The position numbers were made by a program, and so were the translations under genes. A stretch of DNA of 64,000 nt from positions 62,001-126,000 of the forward strand of contig JAAVHZ010000043.1 of NCBI GenBank assembly GCA_014799465.1, read 5' to 3'. Positions 52,244 to 62,569 of the stretch are shown piece after piece. Position 1 is the first letter of the stretch; every line of letters starts with the position of its first letter. The DNA comes from Lachnospiraceae bacterium. GTDB taxonomy: Bacteria > Bacillota > Clostridia > Lachnospirales > Lachnospiraceae. A model generated the notes under the pieces. That model was not told the origin of the DNA. It was given only the letters and a program-made list of their open reading frames with translations, and did not search any database.

Positions 52244-53374
52244 TTGGAGACTTACAGCAAAATATATAGGATAAATCTTCAGCTTTTTGCAAAAGATGGT
52301 CCCGGTGGTGAAAAGACAGAAGAGCCTACGGCGAAAAAGCTGGATGATGCAAGGAAAGATGGAAATGTAGCTAAAAGTAAAGACCTTGCAAATGCAGTCG
52401 TACTGCTTGTTTCATTTTATATGCTGAAGATTTTTATAGGCAGTATAGGAACAGGTTTTATGGAAATATATCAATCTGTATATAAAAGAATTCCAACACT
52501 TGCCAACCCATATCATAATGAAATAACGTATAATGCTGTTAAGAGCATTATCTTTGATGTGTTGATTGACAGTGCTTTGATTATATGGCCCATAGCATTA
52601 GTCGGATATGCAATTACCATTATATCTTATGCACTTCAGTTTAAATGGAAGGTTACAACAAAACCGTTAAAACCTAAATTAAGCAATATAAGTCTGATAA
52701 AGGGATTTAAGCGGATGTTTTCCAAGCAGTCCATTGTTAATTTATTAAAGTCAATGGCACTTGTAATACTTATATCTTATATGGTATATGCCACTATTAA
52801 GGACAAACTGGGGTATTGGTATCGTTGGTACGATGTGCCGCTTATGACATCAATATCAACCATAGGAGATATTGCATTGTCTCTTGCGATTAAGATTAGT
52901 GCAATGTATATTATAGTTGGTGTGGGTGATTATCTTTGGTCTAAGCATAAATTTCATGAGGATATGAAAATGACAAAACAGGAAGTAAAAGACGAAATGA
53001 AAAATGCTGAAGGAGACCCAAAGGTAAAGGCACAGCAGAGACGAGTTATGCAGAAGGCATCAATGAGACGTATGATGCAGAGTATTCCGGACGCTGATGT
53101 AGTAATTACAAATCCTACACATTTTGCCGTTGCATTAAAGTATGACTTAAAGATTGCAGGAGCACCGATAGTTGTAGCAAAAGGTGCAGATTATGTGGCA
53201 CAGAAGATTAAAGATAAGGCAAGAGAGTCAAATGTGGAAATAGTAGAAAATAAACCGCTTGCCAGAGCTTTGTATGCAAATGTGGAGATTGGCAGTGAGA
53301 TTCCGGAAGAGTTATATCAGGCAGTTGCCGAAGTACTGGCATTCGTATATAATATAAAGAATAGAAATCAATGA
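52244..53374 (+). CDS. flhB: Flagellar export protein FlhB
   Basis: The 376-aa switch protein has four membrane helices after a Lys-rich N-terminus with GEKTEEPTAKKLDDARKDGNVAKSKD. The autocleavage site NPTH is at about residues 289-292 (DVVITNPTHFAVALKYD). Cleavage changes export specificity from rod/hook to filament. TTG start, 1 nt after fliR stop; the SD is weak (GAAGGGC), consistent with coupling. Confidence 0.95.
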   Translation: METYSKIYRINLQLFAKDGPGGEKTEEPTAKKLDDARKDGNVAKSKDLANAVVLLVSFYMLKIFIGSIGTGFMEIYQSVYKRIPTLANPYHNEITYNAVKSIIFDVLIDSALIIWPIALVGYAITIISYALQFKWKVTTKPLKPKLSNISLIKGFKRMFSKQSIVNLLKSMALVILISYMVYATIKDKLGYWYRWYDVPLMTSISTIGDIALSLAIKISAMYIIVGVGDYLWSKHKFHEDMKMTKQEVKDEMKNAEGDPKVKAQQRRVMQKASMRRMMQSIPDADVVITNPTHFAVALKYDLKIAGAPIVVAKGADYVAQKIKDKARESNVEIVENKPLARALYANVEIGSEIPEELYQAVAEVLAFVYNIKNRNQ

Positions 53375-53399
53375 ATATTAGGAAAGGAAGTACAGACAG

Positions 53400-55439
53400 A
53401 TGAAGAAAACAGATTTATTCGTAGGATTATATTTACTGGCAGCTATTGTTTTTATGATAATATCTGTCCCTTCAGGATTGCTGGATGTACTTTTAGCATT
53501 TAATATGTTTGTGGCACTGGTAGTTCTGTTCAATGCACTATTTTCAAAAGAATCGATGGATATGTCGTCATTTCCGACAATCCTGCTGCTTACCACATTA
53601 TTCAGAATATCGCTTAATATATCATCTACAAAGCTGATATTAAGAACAGGTGACCCTGGAAAAGTAGTTGAGACTTTTGGTGAATTTGTGGGAGGTTCAG
53701 ATATTGTCATAGGCATTATAGTATTCATAATACTTCTTATTGTACAGTTTATGGTTATTAATAAGGGTTCTGAGCGAGTTGCCGAAGTAACTGCCAGATT
53801 CACTCTTGATGCAATGCCGGGTAAACAGATGGCGATAGATGCGGATCTTAACACCGGAGCTATTACGGATGCCGAAGCAAAGGAAAGACGTGAAAAGATT
53901 CAGGCAGAGTCAGCATTTTATGGTTCCATGGATGGTGCCGTGAAATATGTAAAGGGAGATGCCATGGCAGGGCTTATGATTACCATGATAAATATTGTCG
54001 GAGGAATTATCATGGGAGTAATGAGGCAGGGTATGAATATAAGTGATGCATTGGATCATTATACCATACTGACCATAGGAGACGGACTGGTAAGTGCGAT
54101 GCCATCTCTTATGATATCTTTAGCAACAGGTATTCTTGTTACAAAAGATACTAAAGACGAGAACGATTTGGGTCAGGTTATATTTAAACAGCTCTTAAGC
54201 ATACCGAGGGTATTGTGGTGTGTAGGCGGTACGCTTATGTTTTTGGGAATATCTACACCACTTCCGGTATTTATTTTTGTACCTATGGGTGCAGCGGCTG
54301 TTATTATGGGATTTGTAATGAACAGAAGTCAGGGAATAGAAGATATAGAGAGCGAGGTAGATACTTCAGAAGAAGAGGCAGAAGAAATAAGAAAGCCGGA
54401 GAATGTAGTATCACTTTTGCAGGTTGACCCTATTGAGTTGGAGTTTGGTTATGGAATTATTCCTCTTGCTGATGTGAATCAGGGGGGAGATCTTATTGAC
54501 AGGGTAGTTATGATAAGAAGGCAGATAGCACTTGAACTTGGTGCAGTGGTGCCTATTATAAGATTAAGAGATAATATTCAGCTTAATCCTAACCAGTATA
54601 TTATAAAGATAAAGGGTATACAGGTCAGTGAAGGAGAGATACTTTTTGACCACTATATGGCAATGAATCCGGGAATGGTAGAGGAAGAAATCACCGGAAT
54701 ACCGACATTTGAACCATCATACCACCTTCCGGCTATCTGGATTACCGAAAGCCAGAGAGAGAGAGCAGAGGCTTTGGGTTATACTGTGGTGGATCCGCCT
54801 TCAATTATTGCTACACATCTTACTGAAATTGTAAGGAAAAATATTGCAGAGCTTCTGTCACGTCAGGATGTTCAGAATCTTATTAATAATATTAAAGAAA
54901 ATAATCAGACACTTATAGAAGAACTGGTACCTAAGCTGTTAAGTATTGGAGATATACAAAAAGTATTGCAGAATCTTTTGCATGAGGGTGTATCAATAAG
55001 AGATTTACCTACCATATGTGAGACTTTGGCAGATTATGCGGCAGTTACTAAGGATACAGACGTATTGACTGAATATGCAAGACAAAGCCTTAAAAGAGCC
55101 ATTTCAAATAAATATTTTCCGGCTAATGAATCTACTACGGTAGTGACGCTTGACCCTAATGTGGAACAGGAAATAATGAATTCAGTAAAGCAGACAGAAC
55201 AGGGTGCTTATCTGAATCTGGAGCCGGAGAAATCGAAGGCTATTCTTGGGGCTGTTCAGGCGGAGGTTAAGAAACTGGAAGATATGGGCAGAGCAGCAAT
55301 AATTATTACATCTCCTATAGTGAGAATGTATTTTAAACGTCTGACCGAAGATTACATTAAAGATTTAATAGTGGTGTCATATAATGAGATTGAGCCAAAT
55401 GTTGAATTGAAATCAGTTGGGATGGTGAGCATAGCATGA
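53400..55439 (+). CDS. flhA: Flagellar export apparatus protein FlhA
   Basis: The 679-aa protein has about eight membrane helices up to residue 305, including the FHIPEP-type region FTLDAMPGKQMAIDADLNTGAITDAEAKERREKI. A large cytoplasmic domain that docks chaperones and FliI/FliJ follows. The 3' end overlaps flhF by 4 nt (ATGA). Confidence 0.97.
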   Translation: MKKTDLFVGLYLLAAIVFMIISVPSGLLDVLLAFNMFVALVVLFNALFSKESMDMSSFPTILLLTTLFRISLNISSTKLILRTGDPGKVVETFGEFVGGSDIVIGIIVFIILLIVQFMVINKGSERVAEVTARFTLDAMPGKQMAIDADLNTGAITDAEAKERREKIQAESAFYGSMDGAVKYVKGDAMAGLMITMINIVGGIIMGVMRQGMNISDALDHYTILTIGDGLVSAMPSLMISLATGILVTKDTKDENDLGQVIFKQLLSIPRVLWCVGGTLMFLGISTPLPVFIFVPMGAAAVIMGFVMNRSQGIEDIESEVDTSEEEAEEIRKPENVVSLLQVDPIELEFGYGIIPLADVNQGGDLIDRVVMIRRQIALELGAVVPIIRLRDNIQLNPNQYIIKIKGIQVSEGEILFDHYMAMNPGMVEEEITGIPTFEPSYHLPAIWITESQRERAEALGYTVVDPPSIIATHLTEIVRKNIAELLSRQDVQNLINNIKENNQTLIEELVPKLLSIGDIQKVLQNLLHEGVSIRDLPTICETLADYAAVTKDTDVLTEYARQSLKRAISNKYFPANESTTVVTLDPNVEQEIMNSVKQTEQGAYLNLEPEKSKAILGAVQAEVKKLEDMGRAAIIITSPIVRMYFKRLTEDYIKDLIVVSYNEIEPNVELKSVGMVSIA

Positions 55440-56614
55440 TAATAAAAAAGTTTCAGGCATCTAATGAAAAGGATGCTATATTACAGGCTAAGGAAGAAAT
55501 GGGCAGTGATGCAGTTGTACTTAATATAAAGACTATAAAGCATAAAGGTGTGAAGAGGCTGTTTAAGAAGGATATAGTTGAAGTTACAGCAGCATTGGAA
55601 GAAAGGATGCCGACAGCAAATATTCCTACAAATGCCATAGATATAGCTGCCGGAAAAGATTTGGAGAAGCCTGAGGACAAATCTACTGCGATAGAGGAAA
55701 AGCTGGACAGTCTGCAGGAAATGCTTGTGAGCCAGATGAAAAACAATGTTGAAAAGGCAGATAAAGCAGAAAAAAATAATGGAAATAAGAAAGAAGAAAA
55801 TACGAATTTTGCATTTATACAGCTTGTATATAATCAGCTTCTTGAGAATGAAGTTGATGAGAAATATGCGAATCAGATTATCAGCGAGGTAGAATCGTCT
55901 TTAAAAAAAGAATCAAATATGGATACAATATTGTCAGGTATATATCAGAAGATTATTTTAAAACTTGGACAGCCATATAAGATAGATATGGAGGATAAGA
56001 CTTCAAAAGTTGTATTTTTTATAGGACCTACAGGAGTGGGGAAGACAACTACAATAGCTAAGCTTGCATCAGATTTTAAATTGGATAAAAAACTTAAAGT
56101 GGCGATGATTACCTCTGATACATATAGAATTGCTGCGGTGGAACAGTTAAGAACTTATGCAAATATTTTAGGTGTACCTATTCAGGTTGTATATACACTT
56201 GAAGAGATGAATAATGCGATTGAGGGATTTAAGGAATATGACCTGATTCTTGTTGATACGGCAGGGCGTTCTCATAAAAATAAGGAACAATGTGAGGAAA
56301 TCAGGCATATGATAAAGGACAGTACAGTAGATGAAAATCAGAAGAAGGAGATATATCTTGTATTAAGTGCAGCAACAAAGTACAAAGATTTGCTGAATAT
56401 AGTTGAAGTATACGAGAAGGTTGGCAAATATAATCTTGTCTTTACAAAACTGGATGAGACTTCTTCACTTGGAAATATTTTAAATGTGAGACTAAAAACA
56501 GGGGCATCACTATCATATGTTACATGTGGTCAGGTTGTTCCGGATGATATAAGATTATTGGATGCACAGGCACTGGCAAAGAAACTTCTTGGCGGTGACG
56601 ATAAGGAAGAATAA
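55436..56614 (+). CDS. flhF: Flagellar biosynthesis GTPase FlhF
   Basis: The 392-aa SRP-type GTPase has an N-terminal basic region (MIIKKFQASNEKDAILQAKEEMGSDAVVLNIK), a B-domain, and an NG domain with P-loop GPTGVGKTTTIAKL at about 197-209, DTAGRSHKN and TKLDE. Controls number and site of flagella. Starts in an ATGA overlap with flhA. Confidence 0.96.
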   Translation: MIIKKFQASNEKDAILQAKEEMGSDAVVLNIKTIKHKGVKRLFKKDIVEVTAALEERMPTANIPTNAIDIAAGKDLEKPEDKSTAIEEKLDSLQEMLVSQMKNNVEKADKAEKNNGNKKEENTNFAFIQLVYNQLLENEVDEKYANQIISEVESSLKKESNMDTILSGIYQKIILKLGQPYKIDMEDKTSKVVFFIGPTGVGKTTTIAKLASDFKLDKKLKVAMITSDTYRIAAVEQLRTYANILGVPIQVVYTLEEMNNAIEGFKEYDLILVDTAGRSHKNKEQCEEIRHMIKDSTVDENQKKEIYLVLSAATKYKDLLNIVEVYEKVGKYNLVFTKLDETSSLGNILNVRLKTGASLSYVTCGQVVPDDIRLLDAQALAKKLLGGDDKEE

Positions 56615-56635
56615 GATAGAAAGAGCTGATAGACT

Positions 56636-57544
56636 ATGGATCAGGCGCAAAATCTGCGAAATATAGTAAAAAAGCATATAGAGGCCAATGGCAGTAAGCA
56701 TAATGCAAGGGTTATAACTGTCACAAGCGGAAAAGGCGGAGTTGGAAAAACTAGTGTGTCCTTAAATCTTGCCATACAATTCAGGAAGATGGGTAAAAGA
56801 GTTATAATATTGGATGCTGATTTTGGATTGGCAAATATAGAAGTAATGATTGGTGCAGTTCCAAAGTATAATTTATCAGATATGATATACAGAGGAAAAA
56901 ATCTTAAGGATATTCTTTTGACCGGTCCGGAAGGTATACAGTATATTTCAGGAGGGTCAGGAATCAGCCAGTTTGAGGAATTAAGTAAAGACCAGATAAT
57001 ATATCTTCTTCATGAATTTGGCCAGCTTGAATCCATGGCAGATATTATAATAATAGATACAGGTGCCGGAATATCCCATGCAGTAATGGAATTTGTAGCA
57101 TCAGGAAGAGAAATCCTTTTAGTAACAACGCCTGAACCAACATCAATAACAGATGCTTATTCTTTGTTAAAATCACTTAACAGACATGAGTCATTTGACA
57201 GAGAAAATACAGTTATAAGACTATTAGCGAATAAAGTAAAAGATTATAAGGATGGCGAAAACTTATATAATAAATTAGATATGGTTGTAAGCCGTTTTTT
57301 ACAGATGAAATTGGAATTTCTTGGTATGATACCTGATGATGAGCGTATGTCAAAATCCATTATAATACAGAATCCGGTATCGGTTTCATTTCCTGAATCC
57401 AGAGCTTCAAAGTCATTTCTGCAGATTGCAGAGATTCTGATGGATAAGCGAGAAGAGTATATATATGACAAGAGAGGTTTATCATATATTTTTGCAAAGT
57501 ATTTCGGAATACGAAGGGGGAATAGAAAATGTTATCCAGAATAA
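56636..57544 (+). CDS. flhG: Flagellar number regulator FlhG (MinD/ParA-type ATPase)
   Basis: The 302-aa MinD-like ATPase has a deviant Walker A (TSGKGGVGKTSVSLNLA, about residues 28-44), ILDADFGLANIEVM and DTGAGISHAVMEF. The N-terminal DQA-like segment (MDQAQNLRNIV) is typical of FlhG and activates FlhF. The 3' end overlaps the PilZ gene by 16 nt. Confidence 0.94.
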   Translation: MDQAQNLRNIVKKHIEANGSKHNARVITVTSGKGGVGKTSVSLNLAIQFRKMGKRVIILDADFGLANIEVMIGAVPKYNLSDMIYRGKNLKDILLTGPEGIQYISGGSGISQFEELSKDQIIYLLHEFGQLESMADIIIIDTGAGISHAVMEFVASGREILLVTTPEPTSITDAYSLLKSLNRHESFDRENTVIRLLANKVKDYKDGENLYNKLDMVVSRFLQMKLEFLGMIPDDERMSKSIIIQNPVSVSFPESRASKSFLQIAEILMDKREEYIYDKRGLSYIFAKYFGIRRGNRKCYPE

Positions 57545-58242
57545 TCACACCCGGTAATAGAATTGAGCTGACAAAGCCTATTATTCAGAAAAAAACAGAA
57601 GAAAAATCCAAACCTTTTATAAGTCAGGTATATGATATATTGGAAGATGATCAGATTAAAATTGCTATGCCTATGGTAGAGGGAAAGGTTATACCTTTGC
57701 CGCTGCATGGAAGATATGATATGTGTTTTTATACATCAGGGGGATTGTATCAGGCAAAAGCAGTTATAACAGACAGATATAAGGAAGACGGACTATATAT
57801 ATTGATAGTAGAGCTTGCTTCAGAATTAAAAAAATTTCAAAGAAGGCAGTATTTCAGACTTGAGTATTCCATGGATGTTAAGTTTAAAAGTGTGACGGAT
57901 GAAGAACTTATAGCGGCGGCTTCAAGTGAAGCTGAGATGAAATATCTTTCAACATTCGGAATGCTGGATGGAATATCTCTTGATATAAGCGGAGGGGGGA
58001 TAAGGTTTACTTCACGTGAGGAGATTGATAAGAATTCAAATGCCGTTATCAGCATTAATATAGGAATTACGGAAGAGATTATCTGTAATATAGCAGCTAA
58101 AATAATATCTGCCGGAAGGGTACAAAACAGAGATAAAATATATGAATATAGGGCAGAGTTCGTAAATATGAAGAATTCTGACAGAGAACAATTAATAAGA
58201 TTTATATTTGATATGGAAAGAAGATTGAGAAAAAGAAGTTGA
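57529..58242 (+). CDS. YcgR-like PilZ-domain c-di-GMP effector
   Basis: The 237-aa protein has an N-terminal YcgR-type domain (about 1-105) and a C-terminal PilZ domain. The c-di-GMP motif is RRQYFRLEYSM (RxxxR, around residue 104) and LDISGGGIRFTS (D-x-S-x-x-G). In B. subtilis, the homologous YpfA/DgrA brakes motility. Here it is inside the fla operon, overlapping flhG by 16 nt; position matches ylxH-linked genes in clostridia. Acts in the cytoplasm or at the motor. Confidence 0.88.
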   Translation: MLSRIITPGNRIELTKPIIQKKTEEKSKPFISQVYDILEDDQIKIAMPMVEGKVIPLPLHGRYDMCFYTSGGLYQAKAVITDRYKEDGLYILIVELASELKKFQRRQYFRLEYSMDVKFKSVTDEELIAAASSEAEMKYLSTFGMLDGISLDISGGGIRFTSREEIDKNSNAVISINIGITEEIICNIAAKIISAGRVQNRDKIYEYRAEFVNMKNSDREQLIRFIFDMERRLRKRS

Positions 58243-58262
58243 TCAGTATGGAAGGTATGCCA

Positions 58263-59348
58263 ATGAAAAAAAATATTCTGGTTGTTGATGATTCTGCACT
58301 TATGAGAAGGGTGATATCTGATATAATAGAATCTGACATTAGATTTGCAGTAAAGGATGTTGCTAAAAATGGTGTAGATGCATTAGAACTGATTACAAAA
58401 AATTACAGAATATATGATGCTGTTCTCTTAGACATAAACATGCCATATATGGACGGACTGGAAGTTCTCAGGCATTTAAGGGAAAAGAGAATCAGCATAA
58501 AGGTCATTGTTGTCAGTTCTTTAGTTAAAGAGGGAGCAAAAGAGACTATTCTTGCACTTGAGAACGGAGCATTTGATTTTCTAACGAAACCGGAAAACTA
58601 TACAGAAGTAAAGTCAGAGAGATTTAAGAAAGGCATTATTAATGCTTTGTGTGCAGCATGTGATATTAAGGACTTTAATACTTCTAAAACGGATAATCCA
58701 ATTAGAAAACCAAAGAATGACAGGTCTGCAGGTTCTGTTCTGCCTGATAAGGGGTGCAGAAAGCTGGTGGCTATTGCCTGTTCTACAGGAGGCCCAAAAT
58801 CATTAAAGGAAGTAATTCCGAAACTTTCACCGAATCTGGATGCACCTGTGCTTATTGTACAGCATATGCCTGTGGGATTTACAAAGTCATTAGCGGACAG
58901 ACTCGATGATTTGAGCCTGATTAAAGTTAGAGAAGGAGCAGAAGGGGATATACTTAAAAAAGGATGTGTATATATTGCACCGGGCGGTAAACATTTAAAG
59001 GTTAAAGAGGAATTGGGAAAAGGATTTGTAATAACACTGTCAGATGAGCCGCCAAGGGAAGGGGTAAAACCATGTGCAAATATAATGTATGAGTCTATTG
59101 CAGGACTTTCATTTGACAGAGTCATATGTGTAGTACTTACAGGTATGGGAACTGATGGAACTGATGGAATAAAAATGTTGGAATCAAAGAATAAGATTCA
59201 TGTAATTGCTCAGGATGAAAAGACAAGTGTTGTCTATGGTATGCCGAAGGCAGTTGCAACGGCAGGTCTGGCAGATGAGATTTTGCCGCTTGATAATATA
59301 GCAGAAGCTATAATAAAGAACACGGGGGTGCTTAACAATGGATGTTAG
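58263..59348 (+). CDS. cheB: Chemotaxis protein-glutamate methylesterase CheB
   Basis: The 361-aa protein has a receiver domain (NILVVDDSALMRR; Asp57 in LLDINMPYMDG) and a methylesterase domain with the catalytic triad: Ser in ACSTGGPKSLKE (about 173), His in VQHMPVGFTKSLADRLDDL, Asp in LTGMGTDGTDGI. In-frame starts at 58239 and 58248 exist; GAAGG at 58251-58255 favours ATG 58263, which also aligns with relatives. Overlaps cheA by 11 nt. Confidence 0.94.
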   Translation: MKKNILVVDDSALMRRVISDIIESDIRFAVKDVAKNGVDALELITKNYRIYDAVLLDINMPYMDGLEVLRHLREKRISIKVIVVSSLVKEGAKETILALENGAFDFLTKPENYTEVKSERFKKGIINALCAACDIKDFNTSKTDNPIRKPKNDRSAGSVLPDKGCRKLVAIACSTGGPKSLKEVIPKLSPNLDAPVLIVQHMPVGFTKSLADRLDDLSLIKVREGAEGDILKKGCVYIAPGGKHLKVKEELGKGFVITLSDEPPREGVKPCANIMYESIAGLSFDRVICVVLTGMGTDGTDGIKMLESKNKIHVIAQDEKTSVVYGMPKAVATAGLADEILPLDNIAEAIIKNTGVLNNGC

Positions 59349-61419
59349 CCAGTATTTAGAGATTTTTATTGATGAAACAAAGGAACATTTACAGAGTTTG
59401 AATGAGCAGTTACTCATTATCGAAAAGGAGCCGGAAAATACAGATACAATTAATGAGATTTTCAGGGCTGCACACTCACTTAAGGGTATGGCAGGAACTA
59501 TGGGATACAAGCGTATGCAGAAGCTTACACATCAAATGGAAAATGTATTTTCTGAAATTCGAAACGGTAAAATGAAGGTCGATGCAAATCTTGTTGATGT
59601 ACTGTTTCAGTGTCTTGATGCACTTGAAGAATATCTTGACTGCATACAGGAGTCAGCAGATGAAGGCACAAATGATAATGAGCCTATATTAAAGCAGTTG
59701 GAAGCAATACTTAATGGTGGTACTGCAGCAGCACCATCAGAGGCAAAGGAAGAGGCAAAACAGCCGGAATCTGATGACGATATCAAAAAGTATAAAGAAT
59801 TTAAATTTGCAGAATTTGAAAAACACGCAATGCAGGAGGCATTTGATAAAAAGCAGAAAGTATATGCTATTTCGGTTCAGATTGAAGAGGCATGTCTGCT
59901 TAAAGCTGCCAGAGCATTTTTAGTGTTTAAGTCAATGGAAAGTATTGGAGAGATTATTAAGTCACAGCCTAGTGTACAGGATATTGAAGATGAGAAGTTT
60001 GAGCAGGTATTTAGTATATGTATAATTACTGATAATGATTTAGATAAAGTAATTGGTCTTATTAAAAATGTGTCTGAGATAAAAGAGGCTGTTGGAGAAG
60101 AGATAACAGCATTAGAAGGTTTAAGTAGTGAAGATAAAAAGGAAAAGACTGAACAGCCACAGGAAGTAAGTACTTCTAAGGCTGAAAATGTACCGGAAGC
60201 CCAGGCAAAAAAAGATGATAAAAAGCCTGTGCCTGCAAAGGCAAAGACCGGCTCAAAGCCGGTGGTTAACCGTTCAGTAAGAGTGGATATAGAAAAGCTT
60301 GATATATTAATGAATCTTGTAAGCGAACTTATTATTGCAAAGAACGGACTCATATCTACAAGCAGTGATGGCGAAGGCAGCCGTTCACAGGCATTTAATG
60401 AGCAGATAGAGTATCTGGAAAGGGTTACAACTAATCTCCATGAATCTGTAATGAAGGTACGTATGATGCCTATCGAGACGGTTACAAATAAATTTCCGAG
60501 AATGATAAGGGATTTATCAAAGAAACTGGATAAGAAGATGGAATTATATATGACAGGTGAGGATACAGAACTTGACAGAACTGTTATAGATGAGATTGGA
60601 GATCCTCTTATGCATCTGTTGAGAAATTCAGCAGACCATGGTCTTGAAACAGCAGATGTCAGGGCAGAAAGAGGTAAGCCGGAGGTTGGAACCGTAAGGC
60701 TGGATGCTTATCAGGATGGAAATAACGTTGTTATAGAAGTAAGTGATGATGGTAATGGTATAAATGTGGAAGGCGTAAGGAACAGTGCTATCAATAAGGG
60801 TTCAATTACTGCTGAACAGGCTGAATCTATGACCGACAAAGAAATTATAGATTTACTTTTCAAACCAAGTTTTTCTACGGCTAAAAAAGTAACAGATATT
60901 TCAGGACGAGGCGTAGGACTTGATGTAGTTAAGACAAAGATTGAGTCATTAGGCGGTGATATTGAAGTAAAGACGCAGTTAGGAGAAGGAAGTACATTTA
61001 TTATACGTCTTCCTCTGACACTTGCAATTATTCAGGCATTAATGGTAGAACTTGGTGATGAGAAATATGCCATTTCACTTGGAAATATCCAGACTATAGA
61101 GGACATACCTGTATCAGACATAAGATATGTCCAGACGAAGGAAGTTATACATCTCAGAGGTGCGGTAATACCTCTTATCAGACTGGATAAGGTTCTTGAC
61201 ATCGAGTCGACAGATGAACCTGACAGTCTTACCGTAGTTATAGTTAAAAAAGGTGATAAGCAGGCAGGACTTGTAGTAGACAGGCTTTTGGGACAACAGG
61301 AAATAGTTATAAAGTCTCTTGGAAAATATATAAGCAACAGTAGTAAGATAATAAGCGGAGCAACAATTCTCGGTAATGGTGAAGTAGCTCTGATTATAGA
61401 TGTAAACACACTATTATAA
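59338..61419 (+). CDS. cheA: Chemotaxis histidine kinase CheA
   Basis: The 693-aa kinase has a P1 domain with phospho-acceptor His46 (RAAHSLKGMAGTMGY), a P2 CheY/CheB-binding region (about 150-260), and an acidic Ala/Lys/Pro linker. The P3 dimer helix is VRVDIEKLDILMNLVSELIIAKN. The P4 ATPase has the N-box DPLMHLLRNSADHGLE, G1 SDDGNGIN and G2 GRGVGLDVVKTKIESLGG. The P5 CheW-like domain follows. Complete. Confidence 0.97.
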   Translation: MDVSQYLEIFIDETKEHLQSLNEQLLIIEKEPENTDTINEIFRAAHSLKGMAGTMGYKRMQKLTHQMENVFSEIRNGKMKVDANLVDVLFQCLDALEEYLDCIQESADEGTNDNEPILKQLEAILNGGTAAAPSEAKEEAKQPESDDDIKKYKEFKFAEFEKHAMQEAFDKKQKVYAISVQIEEACLLKAARAFLVFKSMESIGEIIKSQPSVQDIEDEKFEQVFSICIITDNDLDKVIGLIKNVSEIKEAVGEEITALEGLSSEDKKEKTEQPQEVSTSKAENVPEAQAKKDDKKPVPAKAKTGSKPVVNRSVRVDIEKLDILMNLVSELIIAKNGLISTSSDGEGSRSQAFNEQIEYLERVTTNLHESVMKVRMMPIETVTNKFPRMIRDLSKKLDKKMELYMTGEDTELDRTVIDEIGDPLMHLLRNSADHGLETADVRAERGKPEVGTVRLDAYQDGNNVVIEVSDDGNGINVEGVRNSAINKGSITAEQAESMTDKEIIDLLFKPSFSTAKKVTDISGRGVGLDVVKTKIESLGGDIEVKTQLGEGSTFIIRLPLTLAIIQALMVELGDEKYAISLGNIQTIEDIPVSDIRYVQTKEVIHLRGAVIPLIRLDKVLDIESTDEPDSLTVVIVKKGDKQAGLVVDRLLGQQEIVIKSLGKYISNSSKIISGATILGNGEVALIIDVNTLL

Positions 61420-61433
61420 TGGGGGTGATTTAA

Positions 61434-61895
61434 GTGGATATGACAAACCAGATTGAGATGGTAACAGATTCAAATCAGTACATAGTAGTAGTATTGGGTG
61501 CGGAACAGTATGGTATAGATATAAGCAATGTTGATAATATAGTAAAAATGCAGAAAATCACCAGAGTTCCAAAGTCACAGGGGTATTTTAACGGGGTAAT
61601 AAATTTGCGTGGAGAGATAGTTCCTGTAATGAGTCTCAGGAGAAAATTCAAATTGGAAAATGATGAATTTAATGATAAGACGAGAATCATTATATTAAAA
61701 CCTGAACTTCAGGATCCAATAGGTGTGATTGTTGATATGGTAAAAGAAGTGGTAACACTTAAAGAGGAAGATATTGAAAAGATGAGTGCGGATACAAGAG
61801 ACGAAATGTCTAAGTACCTCATTGGAGTAGGAAAGAACAGTGAAAGTCTGATATCGCTTCTTAATATTCCGGCAGTGATATCAGATGGGCAGTGA
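61434..61895 (+). CDS. cheW: Chemotaxis adaptor protein CheW
   Basis: The 153-aa SH3-like adaptor links receptors to CheA. Signature VVLGAEQYGIDISNVDNIVKMQKITRVPKSQGYFNGVINLRGEIVPVMSLR. GTG start with GGGGGTGAT at 61421-61429; ATG 61440 is an alternative. 14 nt after cheA. Confidence 0.95.
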   Translation: MDMTNQIEMVTDSNQYIVVVLGAEQYGIDISNVDNIVKMQKITRVPKSQGYFNGVINLRGEIVPVMSLRRKFKLENDEFNDKTRIIILKPELQDPIGVIVDMVKEVVTLKEEDIEKMSADTRDEMSKYLIGVGKNSESLISLLNIPAVISDGQ

Positions 61896-61927
61896 AAAAT
61901 ATTTAAATTAAGATTAGGGTGGTATAT

Positions 61928-62566
61928 ATGTCAAAAATTGATTTAAATGATTTAAGTTCAATGCAGTATGATGTGTTGAAAGAGTTGGGGAATATAGGAG
62001 CAGGAAATGCCACAACCGCTTTATCCCAGCTTGTAAATGCAAAGATTGATATAGGAGTTCCACAGGTAAGGCTGTTGGGATTTGATGAAATTTCCACCAT
62101 TATAGGAAGTGAAGAAAAAGTAATGGTGGGAATACTATTGATGCTATCAGGAGATGTACAAGGCATAATGATGTTTTTAATGGATCCTGAAGTATCAAAA
62201 AACCTGTCAAAACTTCTTATGGGAGGTTTTGGAGTGGAAGGTGAACCAGAAGATGAGTTTACCGATATGGAAAAATCAGCCGTAATGGAAATTGGAAATA
62301 TTATAGCCGGTGCATATTTAAGGTCGTTAGGAGAACTTACAAATCTCACAATAGATGTTTCAGTACCTATGCTTCAGATAGATATGGCAGGAGCAATATT
62401 AAGCGTACCTGCCATAGAATTCGGAAAGATAGGAGATAAAGTTCTTCTTATAGAAACGGCATTTGATGATGAAAAAGTGAAGGAGGATTTAAATATCAAA
62501 GGATATTACATTCTTGTACCTGAACTTGAATCATACGAAAAAATACTTTCATCATTAGGAGTATGA
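61928..62566 (+). CDS. cheC: CheY-P phosphatase CheC
   Basis: The 212-aa protein has both CheC active-site motifs: Glu19/Asn22 (LKELGNIGAGNATTALSQLV) and Glu121/Asn124 (MEIGNIIAGAYLRSLGELT). Two sites mark a CheC rather than CheX. Acts with CheD in Gram-positive adaptation. GTG 61919 would add three residues; ATG 61928 with AGGGTGG is preferred. Confidence 0.94.
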   Translation: MSKIDLNDLSSMQYDVLKELGNIGAGNATTALSQLVNAKIDIGVPQVRLLGFDEISTIIGSEEKVMVGILLMLSGDVQGIMMFLMDPEVSKNLSKLLMGGFGVEGEPEDEFTDMEKSAVMEIGNIIAGAYLRSLGELTNLTIDVSVPMLQIDMAGAILSVPAIEFGKIGDKVLLIETAFDDEKVKEDLNIKGYYILVPELESYEKILSSLGV

Positions 62567-62569
62567 GTT

